DNA of 40,846 nucleotides, taken from positions 1 to 40,846 of the forward strand of contig JAFDFZ010000032.1 in assembly GCA_019309565.1 (NCBI GenBank), written 5' to 3'. This DNA is from Deltaproteobacteria bacterium. Its GTDB lineage: Bacteria; Desulfobacterota; Desulfobacteria; Desulfobacterales; SURF-15. The notes below the pieces were generated by a model. It saw only the letters and a list, made by a program, of their open reading frames with translations, did no database searches and was not told the origin of the DNA. The translations under genes were made by a program, and so were the position numbers. Positions 16,654-24,788 of the stretch are shown piece by piece (position 1 is the stretch's first letter; each line of letters starts with the position of its first letter).

Positions 16654-16694
16654 CATCTACCTCCTTAACTCTAAAATGTTACAAAGAAACAAAC

Positions 16695-17870
16695 TTAGCA
16701 GCTTGCCTCATCGATCATCTCTTTCAGTCGCTTTCGGTAATAGCAAAAATCCTCCCAGCAGACATCCGGGTGAACGAGATGATCGATGTGCGGAATGTAT
16801 CCCAGTTTTTCAAGCATAAACGGTATCTTAGACTCAAGTTCCCGGTCGATCGCTTCTTTTCCCTGGCTTATCTTAAGCTTATCGATTCCACCGCAAAGAT
16901 GCATACGGGGATACTGTTCTCTTACGGCCACAATGTCGTTTCCGGCCTGCACCTCGAACGGGTACATTCCGGTCAGACCCGATTCTAGAAAAAGCGGAAT
17001 CAACTGACTCACATTGCCGTCTGTGTCAACCACAATGATCGTAACCCCGTGATCTTTAAGAAATCCTGTCATCTTTTTGTATGCAGGCATCATGAACTCT
17101 CGAAACGTTGCCGGGGAAATAAGCGGCCCTGATCGGTATGCCATATCTTCCCAGAAATAAGCACAATCAACTCGGACCAGGGAAAGGACCTGGTCCCAGA
17201 GTTCGATCCAGAAATCGGCAAGAAAATTCATCATATCCCGCACCAGGTCCGGCTGATCGTAAAAGCCGAAAAGAAGTCGCTCCTCACCCATCAAGTATCG
17301 CAAAAAACCGTATAATCCATACGGATAACCGCCAAGGGTCAGAGGAAAGTCCCGGGTCTTGTATTCTTCCACAATAGCGTGCCAGTTTTCAGGAACTCTT
17401 TCCTCAAGCCTCGGGTGGAATCGTTCCTCCTTTAATTTCTCGAAATCGCGCCTTCCTTTCACCTGCCAGTCGATAAATTCGGGAATACTGGCACCTTTCT
17501 TGTTGATTCGTTTCTTAACGCCGAATTCATCCTGAAATATCACAAAATTATCGGTCTCTTCAAACACGATCTGTTCAAACGGGGGACAGGGGCCTGAGTT
17601 TACAGCAACCGCCATCAGCGGTTCGTCCATCCCCATATGTTCATGGACATCCACATCCCGAAACCTGGATGTGGTAAAGGGATCATGAGGAAAAGCCTCT
17701 GCCCGAACCCCCTGACCCGGGTCCCCCTCAGCGGGAAGTCCGTGTTTTCGGGGAAGGCCTTCCCGGTACCATCGCTCAATGGTCTGCCGCCAGTAACCCA
17801 TTTCCCAGATAAAGTTTCGATCCGGTTTTTCGAAGCTCATGATGGCATTGAATCTTTCGCGCGCATTCAT
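16695..17870 (-). CDS. Uroporphyrinogen decarboxylase (URO-D) family protein, probable methyltransferase type
   Basis: A 391-residue protein starting MNARERFNAIMSFEKPDRNF, the typical opening of URO-D superfamily proteins in anaerobes that act as corrinoid or coenzyme M-type methyltransferases (MtaA/CmuA relatives) rather than in haem synthesis. Supporting parts are DFPLTLGGYPYGLYGFLRYLMG, the Asp-containing VDTDGNVSQLIPLF, and MHLCGGIDK near residue 330, where a His-Cys pair could hold zinc. A strong GGAGGG lies just before the ATG. The Sec-containing DsrE-like gene follows in the same direction. The methyl donor and acceptor are unknown. Confidence 0.8.
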   Translation of the reverse strand: MNARERFNAIMSFEKPDRNFIWEMGYWRQTIERWYREGLPRKHGLPAEGDPGQGVRAEAFPHDPFTTSRFRDVDVHEHMGMDEPLMAVAVNSGPCPPFEQIVFEETDNFVIFQDEFGVKKRINKKGASIPEFIDWQVKGRRDFEKLKEERFHPRLEERVPENWHAIVEEYKTRDFPLTLGGYPYGLYGFLRYLMGEERLLFGFYDQPDLVRDMMNFLADFWIELWDQVLSLVRVDCAYFWEDMAYRSGPLISPATFREFMMPAYKKMTGFLKDHGVTIIVVDTDGNVSQLIPLFLESGLTGMYPFEVQAGNDIVAVREQYPRMHLCGGIDKLKISQGKEAIDRELESKIPFMLEKLGYIPHIDHLVHPDVCWEDFCYYRKRLKEMIDEASC

Positions 17871-18180
17871 CTTTCCCTCCTGTTTCGGTTCATGGAGCGA
17901 TGCATTTGAATCCCACCCTCAACCCTTTGTTAACCGTTTTATTAGACAAAGATTAGCATATGTATCAAGTTTCAATATATTGTAGTGCGTAAAACGGTCA
18001 GATCCTGGATGCTGGATTTTAAAAGGTAAATATCCTTATTTTATCCGTATCAAGCATCAAGTATCCGGCATCAGCCAAGTTTTTCCAAAGCCGTAAGTTT
18101 AAGCAAACAGGATACCTTGTCGGTTTAAGGGGAAGCTTCGCTTGTTATTGTGCCTGCAGTTGCGATTCTTTCAAAAATGC
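17871..18180. other. Intergenic region between divergent genes
   Basis: No gene is supported here. It contains an imperfect inverted copy of a short phrase: GATCCTGGATGCTGGAT at about 18001-18017 and ATCAAGCATCAAGTATCCGGCATC around 18050-18074. Such GATGC-rich phrases are common intergenic repeats in this group. It must also hold the promoter of the URO-D gene, which I cannot place with confidence. Confidence 0.35.
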
Positions 18181-18209
18181 TTGACAACTTCAATCCAATA
18201 TTTTAAAAA
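18181..18209 (+). promoter_or_regulatory. aroF: Probable promoter of the DAHP synthase attenuator leader
   Basis: TTGACA (18181-18186) followed after 17 bases by TAAAAA (18204-18209). The -35 box is perfect and the -10 box is weak but AT-rich. Transcription would start near 18216, about 25 bases before the leader peptide, the distance expected for an attenuator. Confidence 0.5.
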
Positions 18210-18239
18210 GATTAAAATTTTTATTTTGGGAACGAATCT

Positions 18240-18296
18240 ATGTTGGCGTCGGCACATGCCCTTTTTGGCAGTTTTTTTGGGTTTTATTATTGCTAA
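18240..18296 (+). CDS. Phe/Tyr-rich leader peptide of the DAHP synthase attenuator
   Basis: ATG 18240 to TAA 18294-18296 encodes an 18-residue peptide, MLASAHALFGSFFGFYYC. Six of its last ten residues are Phe or Tyr, the end products that control aromatic amino acid synthesis. GGGAA lies 9 bases upstream as a weak ribosome binding site. Stalling at the Phe/Tyr codons leaves 18303-18312 free for the antiterminator, while a ribosome at the stop codon covers it. A +1-frame open frame from 18256 also contains Phe codons but lacks the Tyr codons and runs through the antiterminator. Confidence 0.75.
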   Translation: MLASAHALFGSFFGFYYC

Positions 18297-18302
18297 ACCC
18301 GA

Positions 18303-18385
18303 TTTGTCTGCCAGGGCTGTGCTAACATAAAAGACAAGACAAAGCAAAAGCCGCAGGCAGACAAAGCCTGCGGCTTTTATTTTTT
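18303..18385 (+). terminator. Transcriptional attenuator: antiterminator and intrinsic terminator
   Basis: The terminator has a perfect stem, AAAAGCCGCAGGC (18346-18358) with GCCTGCGGCTTTT (18366-18378), loop AGACAAA, followed by ATTTTTT. The competing antiterminator pairs TTTGTCTGCC (18303-18312) perfectly with GGCAGACAAA (18356-18365), which takes the loop and the top of the left terminator arm. The two structures exclude each other. This is the classical layout of amino acid biosynthesis attenuation and sits 38 bases upstream of the DAHP synthase start. Confidence 0.85.
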
Positions 18386-18415
18386 CGGACTTATCCAAAT
18401 GGGAGGAAAGGGATC

Positions 18416-19513
18416 ATGAAGAAGACAGATGATGTCCATGTAAAGGAATTTGTTCCGCTGATCTCTCCAAACACGCTTAAACAGGAAATCCCCATTACCG
18501 AAAAGGCGGCTGAAACCGTGACCTCAGCCCGGGAAACCATCGGTAAGATACTAAAAAAGGAGGACAGACGCGTTTTGGTAATTGTGGGGCCCTGTTCCAT
18601 CCATGATGAAACATCTGCTATGGAGTATGCCCGGCGGCTAAACACCTTGCGAAAACAGGTGGAGAGAACGCTTTATGTGGTCATGAGGGTTTATTTCGAA
18701 AAACCGCGTACAACTTTGGGCTGGAAAGGCCTGATCAACGACCCCTGGCTGGATGGTACCTGCGATATGACCACGGGGCTGAGAAGGGCCAGGAGACTAT
18801 TGCTTGAGATAGTCGAAATGGGCCTTCCCACCGCCACTGAAATGCTTGATCCCATAACCCCGCAATATATTGCCGGGCTTATCTGCTGGGCTGCCATTGG
18901 CGCCAGAACCATCGAATCCCAGACCCACAGAGAGATGGCAAGCGGGCTGTCCATGCCGGTAGGTTTTAAGAACTGTACGGACGGAGAGCTGAACACCGCC
19001 ATTAATGCAATCCTGGCTGCAAGATCTTCTCAGAGCTTTCTTGGAATCGATCAGCACGGTCAGACGGCGATTGTAAAAACCACCGGAAACCCGTGGACGC
19101 ATCTCGTCATGCGCGGCGGCAAACGTCCCAACTATGATTCGGTCAGTATTGCCGAGGCCATGGACATGCTAAGGACCAAGGGATTACCGGCAGCCATCAT
19201 GGTGGACTGCTCTCATGACAATTCGAGAAAAAAACACCACCTTCAACCTGTGGTATGGCAAGATGTTATCAACCAACGCCTGGATGGAAACGATGCCATC
19301 ATCGGTTTGATGCTTGAGAGCAATTTACATGAAGGAAATCAGAAGGTTGGCGAGAATCTGTCGTCGTTGAAATACGGAGTTTCCATAACCGATGAATGTA
19401 TTTCGTGGGAAACCACAGAAAAGTTACTGCTTTCCGCTCACAGTCGATTGCTCAGATATCTCAACAAGGATGAAACAGGAACGGCTGAAACAAAACGGTA
19501 TTCGGTTGTCTGA
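18416..19513 (+). CDS. aroF: 3-deoxy-7-phosphoheptulonate (DAHP) synthase, class I
   Basis: A 365-residue enzyme that condenses phosphoenolpyruvate and erythrose 4-phosphate, the first step of the shikimate pathway. The motif GPCSIHD (58-64) and [15 protein letters not shown] are diagnostic of the AroFGH class I-alpha type, as are GAIGART-like [26 protein letters not shown] and the late MVDCSHDNS metal region. Length matches the family (about 350). GGGAGGAAAGGG precedes the ATG. The upstream attenuator with Phe and Tyr codons indicates control by charged tRNA-Phe/tRNA-Tyr supply. It is convergent with the next gene, only 12 bases apart, with no visible terminator between. Whether it is the Phe- or Tyr-sensitive isozyme cannot be read from sequence. 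Confidence 0.93.
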   Translation: MKKTDDVHVKEFVPLISPNTLKQEIPITEKAAETVTSARETIGKILKKEDRRVLVIVGPCSIHDETSAMEYARRLNTLRKQVERTLYVVMRVYFEKPRTTLGWKGLINDPWLDGTCDMTTGLRRARRLLLEIVEMGLPTATEMLDPITPQYIAGLICWAAIGARTIESQTHREMASGLSMPVGFKNCTDGELNTAINAILAARSSQSFLGIDQHGQTAIVKTTGNPWTHLVMRGGKRPNYDSVSIAEAMDMLRTKGLPAAIMVDCSHDNSRKKHHLQPVVWQDVINQRLDGNDAIIGLMLESNLHEGNQKVGENLSSLKYGVSITDECISWETTEKLLLSAHSRLLRYLNKDETGTAETKRYSVV

Positions 19514-19525
19514 AGCAGGATGAGG

Positions 19526-20692
19526 TTACCGAATCCGATACCGCTCTACAAACCGATCATTTATGGTCACACCGAGTCCGGGGCGATCAGGTATTACAAT
19601 GCGGCCGCCGCTTACCTCCGGGGGCGTATCCGCCAATTGCCGCAACATCGGATTAAAGCCCAAAGAATACTCAAGTATTGTACAGTTGGGAATGGCTGCC
19701 GCCAGTTGAAGACCGGCTGCAAAAAGAAGCGCCGATCCCCAGAGATGCGGCGCCACTATAAGCTGATGGGCACCGGCCAGGGCTGCGACCCTCACTGCTT
19801 CGGTAATACCTCCCATGATGGCCAGGTCCGGTTGCAAGATATCCGCAGCCCTCATCGTGATCAGATCTCGAAAAGCAAAACGCGTAAATTCACTTTCCCC
19901 ACAAGCGATGGGGATATCGGTACTGGCCCGCACTTCGGCACATCCTGCCTTGTCATCCGCATTTACCGGTTCTTCAAACCAGGCAAGGTCACATTCCTTG
20001 ACTTTTCTGGCAAACCGCTGGGCTTCTCTTACGCTGAAGGTGCCATGGGCATCGACCATAATGGCGATATCCGGTCCCAGCGCTTCGCGCGCAGCCTTAA
20101 CCCGCGCTGCAGAGGTGTCCACATCACCATCCATGGAACCAACGCGCATTTTTACGGCCTTAAACCCTCCCTGGGCGATATAGCCCTGCAACTGGGCTCC
20201 GATTCCATCAGCATCGGCCCATCCGCCACTGGCGTATGCCGGAAGCTCATCTCGGCATTTACCGCCCAACAACTGGTAAACCGGTGCTTCAAGCGATTTT
20301 CCCAGAATGTCCCACAGCGCCATATCGATGCCGCTAATAGCGGATATCGTAAGTCCCCGCCGGCCCAAAACCGGAAACCCCCGGCCGCGGCTCAATGCAT
20401 AATGGGCCCGAACGCCATTGTACATATCTTCCCACAATGCGGTGATCCGCCGAGGATCCTTGCCGACAAGCAACGGTCTGAACTCATGTTGGATCATTGC
20501 AACAACGGCATGATTATCGCTGCTGCTGCCCACCTGGGTTTTGGCTTCGCCGTATCCGGTAATACCTCCATCGGTCACCACTTCAACCAGGGTCATGTCA
20601 AAGGTCGTAAGTCGACCGAAATCACTTACATGCTGTCTGTCTTCCGGAATAGGATATCTAAGCCAGATGGCGTTTACATCCGTAATTTTCAT
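19526..20692 (-). CDS. Mandelate racemase/muconate lactonizing enzyme family protein (enolase superfamily)
   Basis: A 388-residue enolase-superfamily enzyme. Catalytic parts of the barrel are visible: KMR with K181, metal ligands D214 (VDAHG), E240 (FEEP) and E266 (GES), D289, and H316 in APHLWG. A second-strand Lys plus a late Asp-His pair is the mandelate racemase subgroup arrangement, typical of sugar-acid or hydroxy-acid dehydratases and racemases. The reaction is abstraction of a proton alpha to a carboxylate; the substrate is unknown. It starts after AAAGGATG. It is the last gene in the long minus-strand cluster, separated from the cupin gene by 170 bases. A 435-codon open frame on the opposite strand is its shadow. 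Confidence 0.88.
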   Translation of the reverse strand: MKITDVNAIWLRYPIPEDRQHVSDFGRLTTFDMTLVEVVTDGGITGYGEAKTQVGSSSDNHAVVAMIQHEFRPLLVGKDPRRITALWEDMYNGVRAHYALSRGRGFPVLGRRGLTISAISGIDMALWDILGKSLEAPVYQLLGGKCRDELPAYASGGWADADGIGAQLQGYIAQGGFKAVKMRVGSMDGDVDTSAARVKAAREALGPDIAIMVDAHGTFSVREAQRFARKVKECDLAWFEEPVNADDKAGCAEVRASTDIPIACGESEFTRFAFRDLITMRAADILQPDLAIMGGITEAVRVAALAGAHQLIVAPHLWGSALLFAAGLQLAAAIPNCTILEYSLGFNPMLRQLADTPPEVSGGRIVIPDRPGLGVTINDRFVERYRIR

Positions 20693-20862
20693 ATTTCAAC
20701 ATCCTTTCTTTCTTTTCTTACCGGAAACCCATCAGGTGGTTCTAACCGATTCGCCACTCGCTTTACCATGCGCTTAACCGAAACACCGTGTGCAGTGTCC
20801 TATCTTGCTACATTATGTTATCCTTAAAAAAGGCAACAGTTTAGACCTTTGAAAGACCAGGG

Positions 20863-21276
20863 TCAAAGACCCTGTGATCCTGCCATTACGGTTGGCTTCC
20901 ATCTGCCATCGACCCGAACAGCTTCACCCTCCCCAGGCCATGGCGGCACCGTAACACCTACGGCGCAAAGCGGCCCATCAGAAGCTGAGCGGAACTGAAA
21001 ATGGGTTCCAAGGGGAATCGTAAGACATACTCCCGGTTCAAGGGAAACGATCTCTTCCCTATCTCCCTGCTTGCGCCACATCTCTCCTTTTCCTTTAAGA
21101 ACGTACCAGATTTCTTCAACGGTTCTGTGAGCCACAGCAATGGATGTCTTCCCTGGTGCAAGTTCAAAATGAGCCATGCTGCCGCCATTCAGATCAAGCA
21201 AAATCCGCACGTCAGAGCCGTCCGGGGCAACAACATCCGGTGTTTCAGGAAGTCTCATGGTAGCGAAATTCTTCAT
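20863..21276 (-). CDS. Cupin-domain protein
   Basis: A 137-residue single cupin. The first motif is represented by AHRTVEEIWYVLKGKGEMW and the second by PLGTHFQFRSASDGPL, giving possible metal ligands His, Glu and His on the beta barrel. The start at 21276 follows AAAAGGAGC; the frame is open further upstream into the nadE gene, but that part lacks cupin features. Such small cupins serve as isomerases, dioxygenase-like enzymes or ligand-binding proteins for organic acids and sugars. It lies between nadE (about 120 bases upstream) and the racemase-type gene and probably belongs to the catabolic cluster. Confidence 0.8.
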   Translation of the reverse strand: MKNFATMRLPETPDVVAPDGSDVRILLDLNGGSMAHFELAPGKTSIAVAHRTVEEIWYVLKGKGEMWRKQGDREEIVSLEPGVCLTIPLGTHFQFRSASDGPLCAVGVTVPPWPGEGEAVRVDGRWKPTVMAGSQGL

Positions 21277-21398
21277 GAAAGCGCTCCTTTTGCAGAAAAG
21301 AAAATCAATTAAACATCGCAACCAGGCCCGCAGGCCGGGGGCCATCGATCTTACATACGTCCCTGGCGGCTCTGCGCAAAAACCGGATGATCCCCAAT

Positions 21399-22178
21399 TT
21401 ACCGTAACGCTTCCGGTATCCTGCAAACGGGAATCGGTTCCATCTTGTGTTTGTTGACGTCGTGAAACCGCCTGTAAATTTTTAGAACCTGCCGTTGTCG
21501 ATCGCTGAGCCGCGATTCATCCACAGGCCCGGAGCTAACCCGCATCGCCCACTCCAGCTCTTCGTAACTGGCACCGATTTGGCTTTCATCCGTGCGGTTA
21601 TCGGCCCACAGCCCATCTGTTGGCGGCACATGTAAGATGGCGTCTAAGACGCCCAGTTTTCTCCCGATCTCATATACCTCAGACTTCATCAAATCCCCTA
21701 TGGGAGAAATATCCACCCCTCCATCCCCGTATTTGGTGAAAAACCCCACCCCGAAATCCTCTACTTTGTTTCCCGTTCCCGCTACCAGCATCCTGTGATG
21801 TGTTGCCACGGCATAAAGGGTCAGCATACGCAGTCTTGCCCGTGTATTAGCCATGGAAAGGCCATCCTGTATGTCGGGCGGAAGCGTGTTTTCCAAAGCC
21901 TGGAAGACCGGTGTCAGATCGATTCTTAGGCCTTTGACATTATTGTAGTTTTTTTCAAGCCATTGAATATGCTGCTCGGAAAGAGATTTCTGACCTACGG
22001 CCTGATAAATGGGCATACTTAAAGGAATAACCTTCTTTCCGGTTTTAGCACACAAAGTGGAGCTGACAGCGGAATCGATCCCTCCGGACACACCTACTAC
22101 AAAGCCGTTCAAACCGGCATTTTCACAATAATCCCTTAACCATTTTACGATATGCTCGATCACTCTTTCTGCCTGCAT
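21399..22178 (-). CDS. nadE: NAD+ synthetase (ammonia-dependent type)
   Basis: A 259-residue protein with the PP-loop SGGIDSA (S31-A37) of ATP-pyrophosphatases and the NadE signatures AGTGNKVEDFGVGFFTKYGDGGVDISPIGDLMKSEVYE and PTDGLW. It adenylates nicotinic acid adenine dinucleotide and amidates it to NAD+. Length fits the short form without a glutaminase domain, so it uses ammonia. AGGAG precedes the ATG by 8 bases. Its place inside a catabolic cluster is unexpected for a housekeeping gene; it may simply be co-transcribed. Confidence 0.93.
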   Translation of the reverse strand: MQAERVIEHIVKWLRDYCENAGLNGFVVGVSGGIDSAVSSTLCAKTGKKVIPLSMPIYQAVGQKSLSEQHIQWLEKNYNNVKGLRIDLTPVFQALENTLPPDIQDGLSMANTRARLRMLTLYAVATHHRMLVAGTGNKVEDFGVGFFTKYGDGGVDISPIGDLMKSEVYEIGRKLGVLDAILHVPPTDGLWADNRTDESQIGASYEELEWAMRVSSGPVDESRLSDRQRQVLKIYRRFHDVNKHKMEPIPVCRIPEALR

Positions 22179-22296
22179 GGGGTGTCTCCTAGAGGTTTAC
22201 CAATTTTGGTTATCCGAGAAGCCGAGACGTTTTCCTTGCAAAGCTTTTAACATCACGGAATGAATTATCGGTAGCGGAATCGTGCACCATCACGAT

Positions 22297-23676
22297 CTAC
22301 TTGCCTAAAAGTGCCGTCAATTGGCTGATCGGTTTTACCGATTCCAGGTGCTTTACCACCTCGACAATCTGCTCCTGTTTGGATGGCTCGAATACACCCT
22401 TACAATGACTGCGGAAACGGAGAACAAGCTCCTCCCATGTAAGCGGGTTTTCCACATCTCCTTTAGGGTAATCTACCTGTCGGCTTAAGGTTCTTCCATC
22501 TGAGGTCCGAATCGTCACACGGGCAGGCCAACTGATAGGAAACTGGGGGTCAAACCGGGGTTCATGTTTTACGGTCACCCGTTTTATGATATCACGAACC
22601 ACCGGGTCATGTAACGTTTGAGAAGAAAAAGCTTCAAATCCAACCTTTCTTTTGACAATTGCCACCGCTACCGTATACGGAAGGCTGAACTGTGCCTGAA
22701 CATCGGTTTTCGGGTTTGTTTTTTCCTCCCAGGGTTCAACCACCAGAGGATAAGCGGCCTTGAAGGTTTCCACCAGAACCGTTTCAACCATTTGAGGCGC
22801 AAGGTCGTTTTCGTTCATGATGTCAATGGCCGCATCGATGGCCGACTGGTTGTACCTGCAACATGCATGAACTTTAAGGCCGGTATCCATCACTCTTGGT
22901 TTTTGACCGAGCCCCTGAACCAGAAAAGTGCTGTTCGGCTCCCGGGAAGTGGCCGCCAGAAACCCCCATTTTCCTTCCAAAACAGCCTCCGGCCCCTTGA
23001 AGCCCTCGGCTGCGAGTTGAGCTGCTTGAATTCCCCGCTGTGCCGCAAGCCCAGGGTGAATCCGCTTTGTCCATGAACCGTCCTGCATAAAGGCCATCAG
23101 CCCGGAACTCATGCTGCCTGCAATTCCCAGTGCGCTTGCGGTGGTCTTGCCATCAAGCCCGAAGATCCTGCAAACGGCCGCTGTAGCGCCAAAAGTTCCG
23201 CAGGTGGCCGTGGGGTGCCATCCAACGGCATAGTGTGATTTGGAATTTACGGCATCAGCCACTCTTAAGGTGGTTTCATACCCGGCCACAACACCCTCCA
23301 TAAACCGGGTCCCTGATACACCTGCCCGCTCTGATGCCGCCAGTGCAGCGGCGAAAATTGCCGACCCAGGGTGAATGGAAGCCGGTGTGTATATGTCGTC
23401 AAGGCTCATGCAGTGAGAGGAAGCGGCATTGGCGAGCGCGGCATATTGCGGCAGGGGTTTAAGCGGTGTAGCGATGACGGTGCCCGCGCCGCTTCCGCCG
23501 ATTTTCTCCACCATTTTGTGCACCATCTTTGTTGATGCCATGATACGGCCTTTCGCGGCCAGGCCGATAAAATCAAGCAGAAGATACTTGACATGTTCAC
23601 CAACCTCGGGGGCGAGGTCTTCAAGACGAATTGCAGAGCAATAACCGGACAGCCGAATCGTATGTCCTGCTTCCAT
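22297..23676 (-). CDS. MmgE/PrpD family protein, copy 1
   Basis: A 459-residue protein of the 2-methylcitrate dehydratase/cis-aconitate decarboxylase superfamily. Recognised segments: LLLDFIGLAAKGR near the N-terminus, SLDDIYTPASIHPGSAIFAAALA with the conserved His, GWHPTATCGTFGATAA, and KVHACCRYNQSAIDA. Family members dehydrate tertiary hydroxy acids or isomerise related acids. The substrate here is unknown. GGGAAGG precedes the ATG. A clearly related second copy lies at 28459-29835 in the same gene run. It is downstream of the D-2-hydroxyacid dehydrogenase by about 90 bases. Confidence 0.9.
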   Translation of the reverse strand: MEAGHTIRLSGYCSAIRLEDLAPEVGEHVKYLLLDFIGLAAKGRIMASTKMVHKMVEKIGGSGAGTVIATPLKPLPQYAALANAASSHCMSLDDIYTPASIHPGSAIFAAALAASERAGVSGTRFMEGVVAGYETTLRVADAVNSKSHYAVGWHPTATCGTFGATAAVCRIFGLDGKTTASALGIAGSMSSGLMAFMQDGSWTKRIHPGLAAQRGIQAAQLAAEGFKGPEAVLEGKWGFLAATSREPNSTFLVQGLGQKPRVMDTGLKVHACCRYNQSAIDAAIDIMNENDLAPQMVETVLVETFKAAYPLVVEPWEEKTNPKTDVQAQFSLPYTVAVAIVKRKVGFEAFSSQTLHDPVVRDIIKRVTVKHEPRFDPQFPISWPARVTIRTSDGRTLSRQVDYPKGDVENPLTWEELVLRFRSHCKGVFEPSKQEQIVEVVKHLESVKPISQLTALLGK

Positions 23677-23763
23677 AGGAACGACCTTCCCAATCCGAAC
23701 GGATTAACCAGTTTTCGGTTTTGCGGAAACGTATTTCGGACAGCCAAACCATCGCATCATGTT

Positions 23764-24768
23764 TTATCCCACCCTATTGTCCAGAACTTCGGGATTTAAT
23801 GCATTTTCGGGAACCTCTTCTCTGATCATAAATTGAATAACTTTTTTTGCGCATTCCATGGACATGTTGATAAGAGCCTGCTGGCTGACACCGGCCATGT
23901 GCGGTGTAGTAACCACGTTTTCCAGGCGGTACAGCTGCATGAATACAGGAGGCTCTTTCTCATGCACATCGGCCCCATAGCCATACAGATGGTTGTTTAC
24001 CAGAGCTGAATAAAGTGCCGGTTCATCGACCAGCCCGCCGCGGGCGGTATTGATGAGAACGGCACCCGGTTTCATCATGCTTATCTGGGGCTTTCCGATG
24101 ATGTTTCTGGTGCTGTCGTCCAACGGCACATGCAGGGTAACAAAATCCGATTCTCTTAGAAGGGTATCCATGGGAACTTTTTGAATGCCCTGGTGCCGAG
24201 CAAAATCGGCGTATTCGATCAAATCGTGATAAACGATTTTCATATCAAAGCCCTTGGCTCGCAACGCCACTGCTTTGCCGATTCGCCCAAGCCCGATAAT
24301 GCCAAGTTTTTTTTCGTACATGTCGTAAGTAAGCACCCTTAGATCAGCATACCTTCCCTCGCGCATGCCTCGATCCATCCACGCTATTTTTCTGCACACA
24401 GCCAGCATCAACCCCACGGCCATATCGGCCACGGCTTTTGTATTGGTTCCCGGGTTTCTTGTAACAAGAACCCCCCGTTCGGTAGCCGCTGCCAGGTCCA
24501 CGCCATCATAACCAGCACCCCGAACGGCGATCATCTTAAGACGATCTGCGCTCTCAATGACGGCTCGGGGTACTTTTTCAGCACCAGATACGATAAGCGC
24601 ATCGATCCCCTTGATGATCCGACAAAACTCTTCCACGTTTTCACTCAGCTCACCTGGCTTGTAATCAGGTTCTTGAACGAAAAATCCAGCTTCTTTCATC
24701 ATGTCTACTGGCCTGCGGCTTGCCAGCGCAAATCCTGCACAACCGATCAGCACATTGAGCATTTCCAT
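23764..24768 (-). CDS. D-isomer-specific 2-hydroxyacid dehydrogenase (phosphoglycerate dehydrogenase-like)
   Basis: A 334-residue NAD-dependent dehydrogenase. The nucleotide-binding loop is GIIGLGRIGKAVALRAKGF; the catalytic Arg lies in NTARGGLVDE, the Glu in the DVHEKEPP stretch and the His in TTPHMAGVS. It reduces a 2-oxoacid or oxidises a D-2-hydroxyacid; no ACT domain follows, so it is not a feedback-controlled serine pathway enzyme. I start at ATG 24768 (AAAGGA upstream); an in-frame GTG at 24792 overlaps the stop of the flavoprotein gene (GTGA) and is the alternative. Confidence 0.88.
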   Translation of the reverse strand: MEMLNVLIGCAGFALASRRPVDMMKEAGFFVQEPDYKPGELSENVEEFCRIIKGIDALIVSGAEKVPRAVIESADRLKMIAVRGAGYDGVDLAAATERGVLVTRNPGTNTKAVADMAVGLMLAVCRKIAWMDRGMREGRYADLRVLTYDMYEKKLGIIGLGRIGKAVALRAKGFDMKIVYHDLIEYADFARHQGIQKVPMDTLLRESDFVTLHVPLDDSTRNIIGKPQISMMKPGAVLINTARGGLVDEPALYSALVNNHLYGYGADVHEKEPPVFMQLYRLENVVTTPHMAGVSQQALINMSMECAKKVIQFMIREEVPENALNPEVLDNRVG

Positions 24769-24788
24769 ATTTTCCTTTCTTTCTTGTT

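Noticed and set aside
17998-18075. Terminator or riboswitch from GATGC-rich inverted phrases
   Set aside because: Pairing is poor and there is no T-run; it looks like a common intergenic repeat.
19520-20827. 435-codon open frame on the plus strand
   Set aside because: It lies antisense to the well-supported enolase-superfamily gene and its protein is low-complexity, rich in Arg, Pro and Cys, without a family. It is a shadow of high-GC coding sequence.
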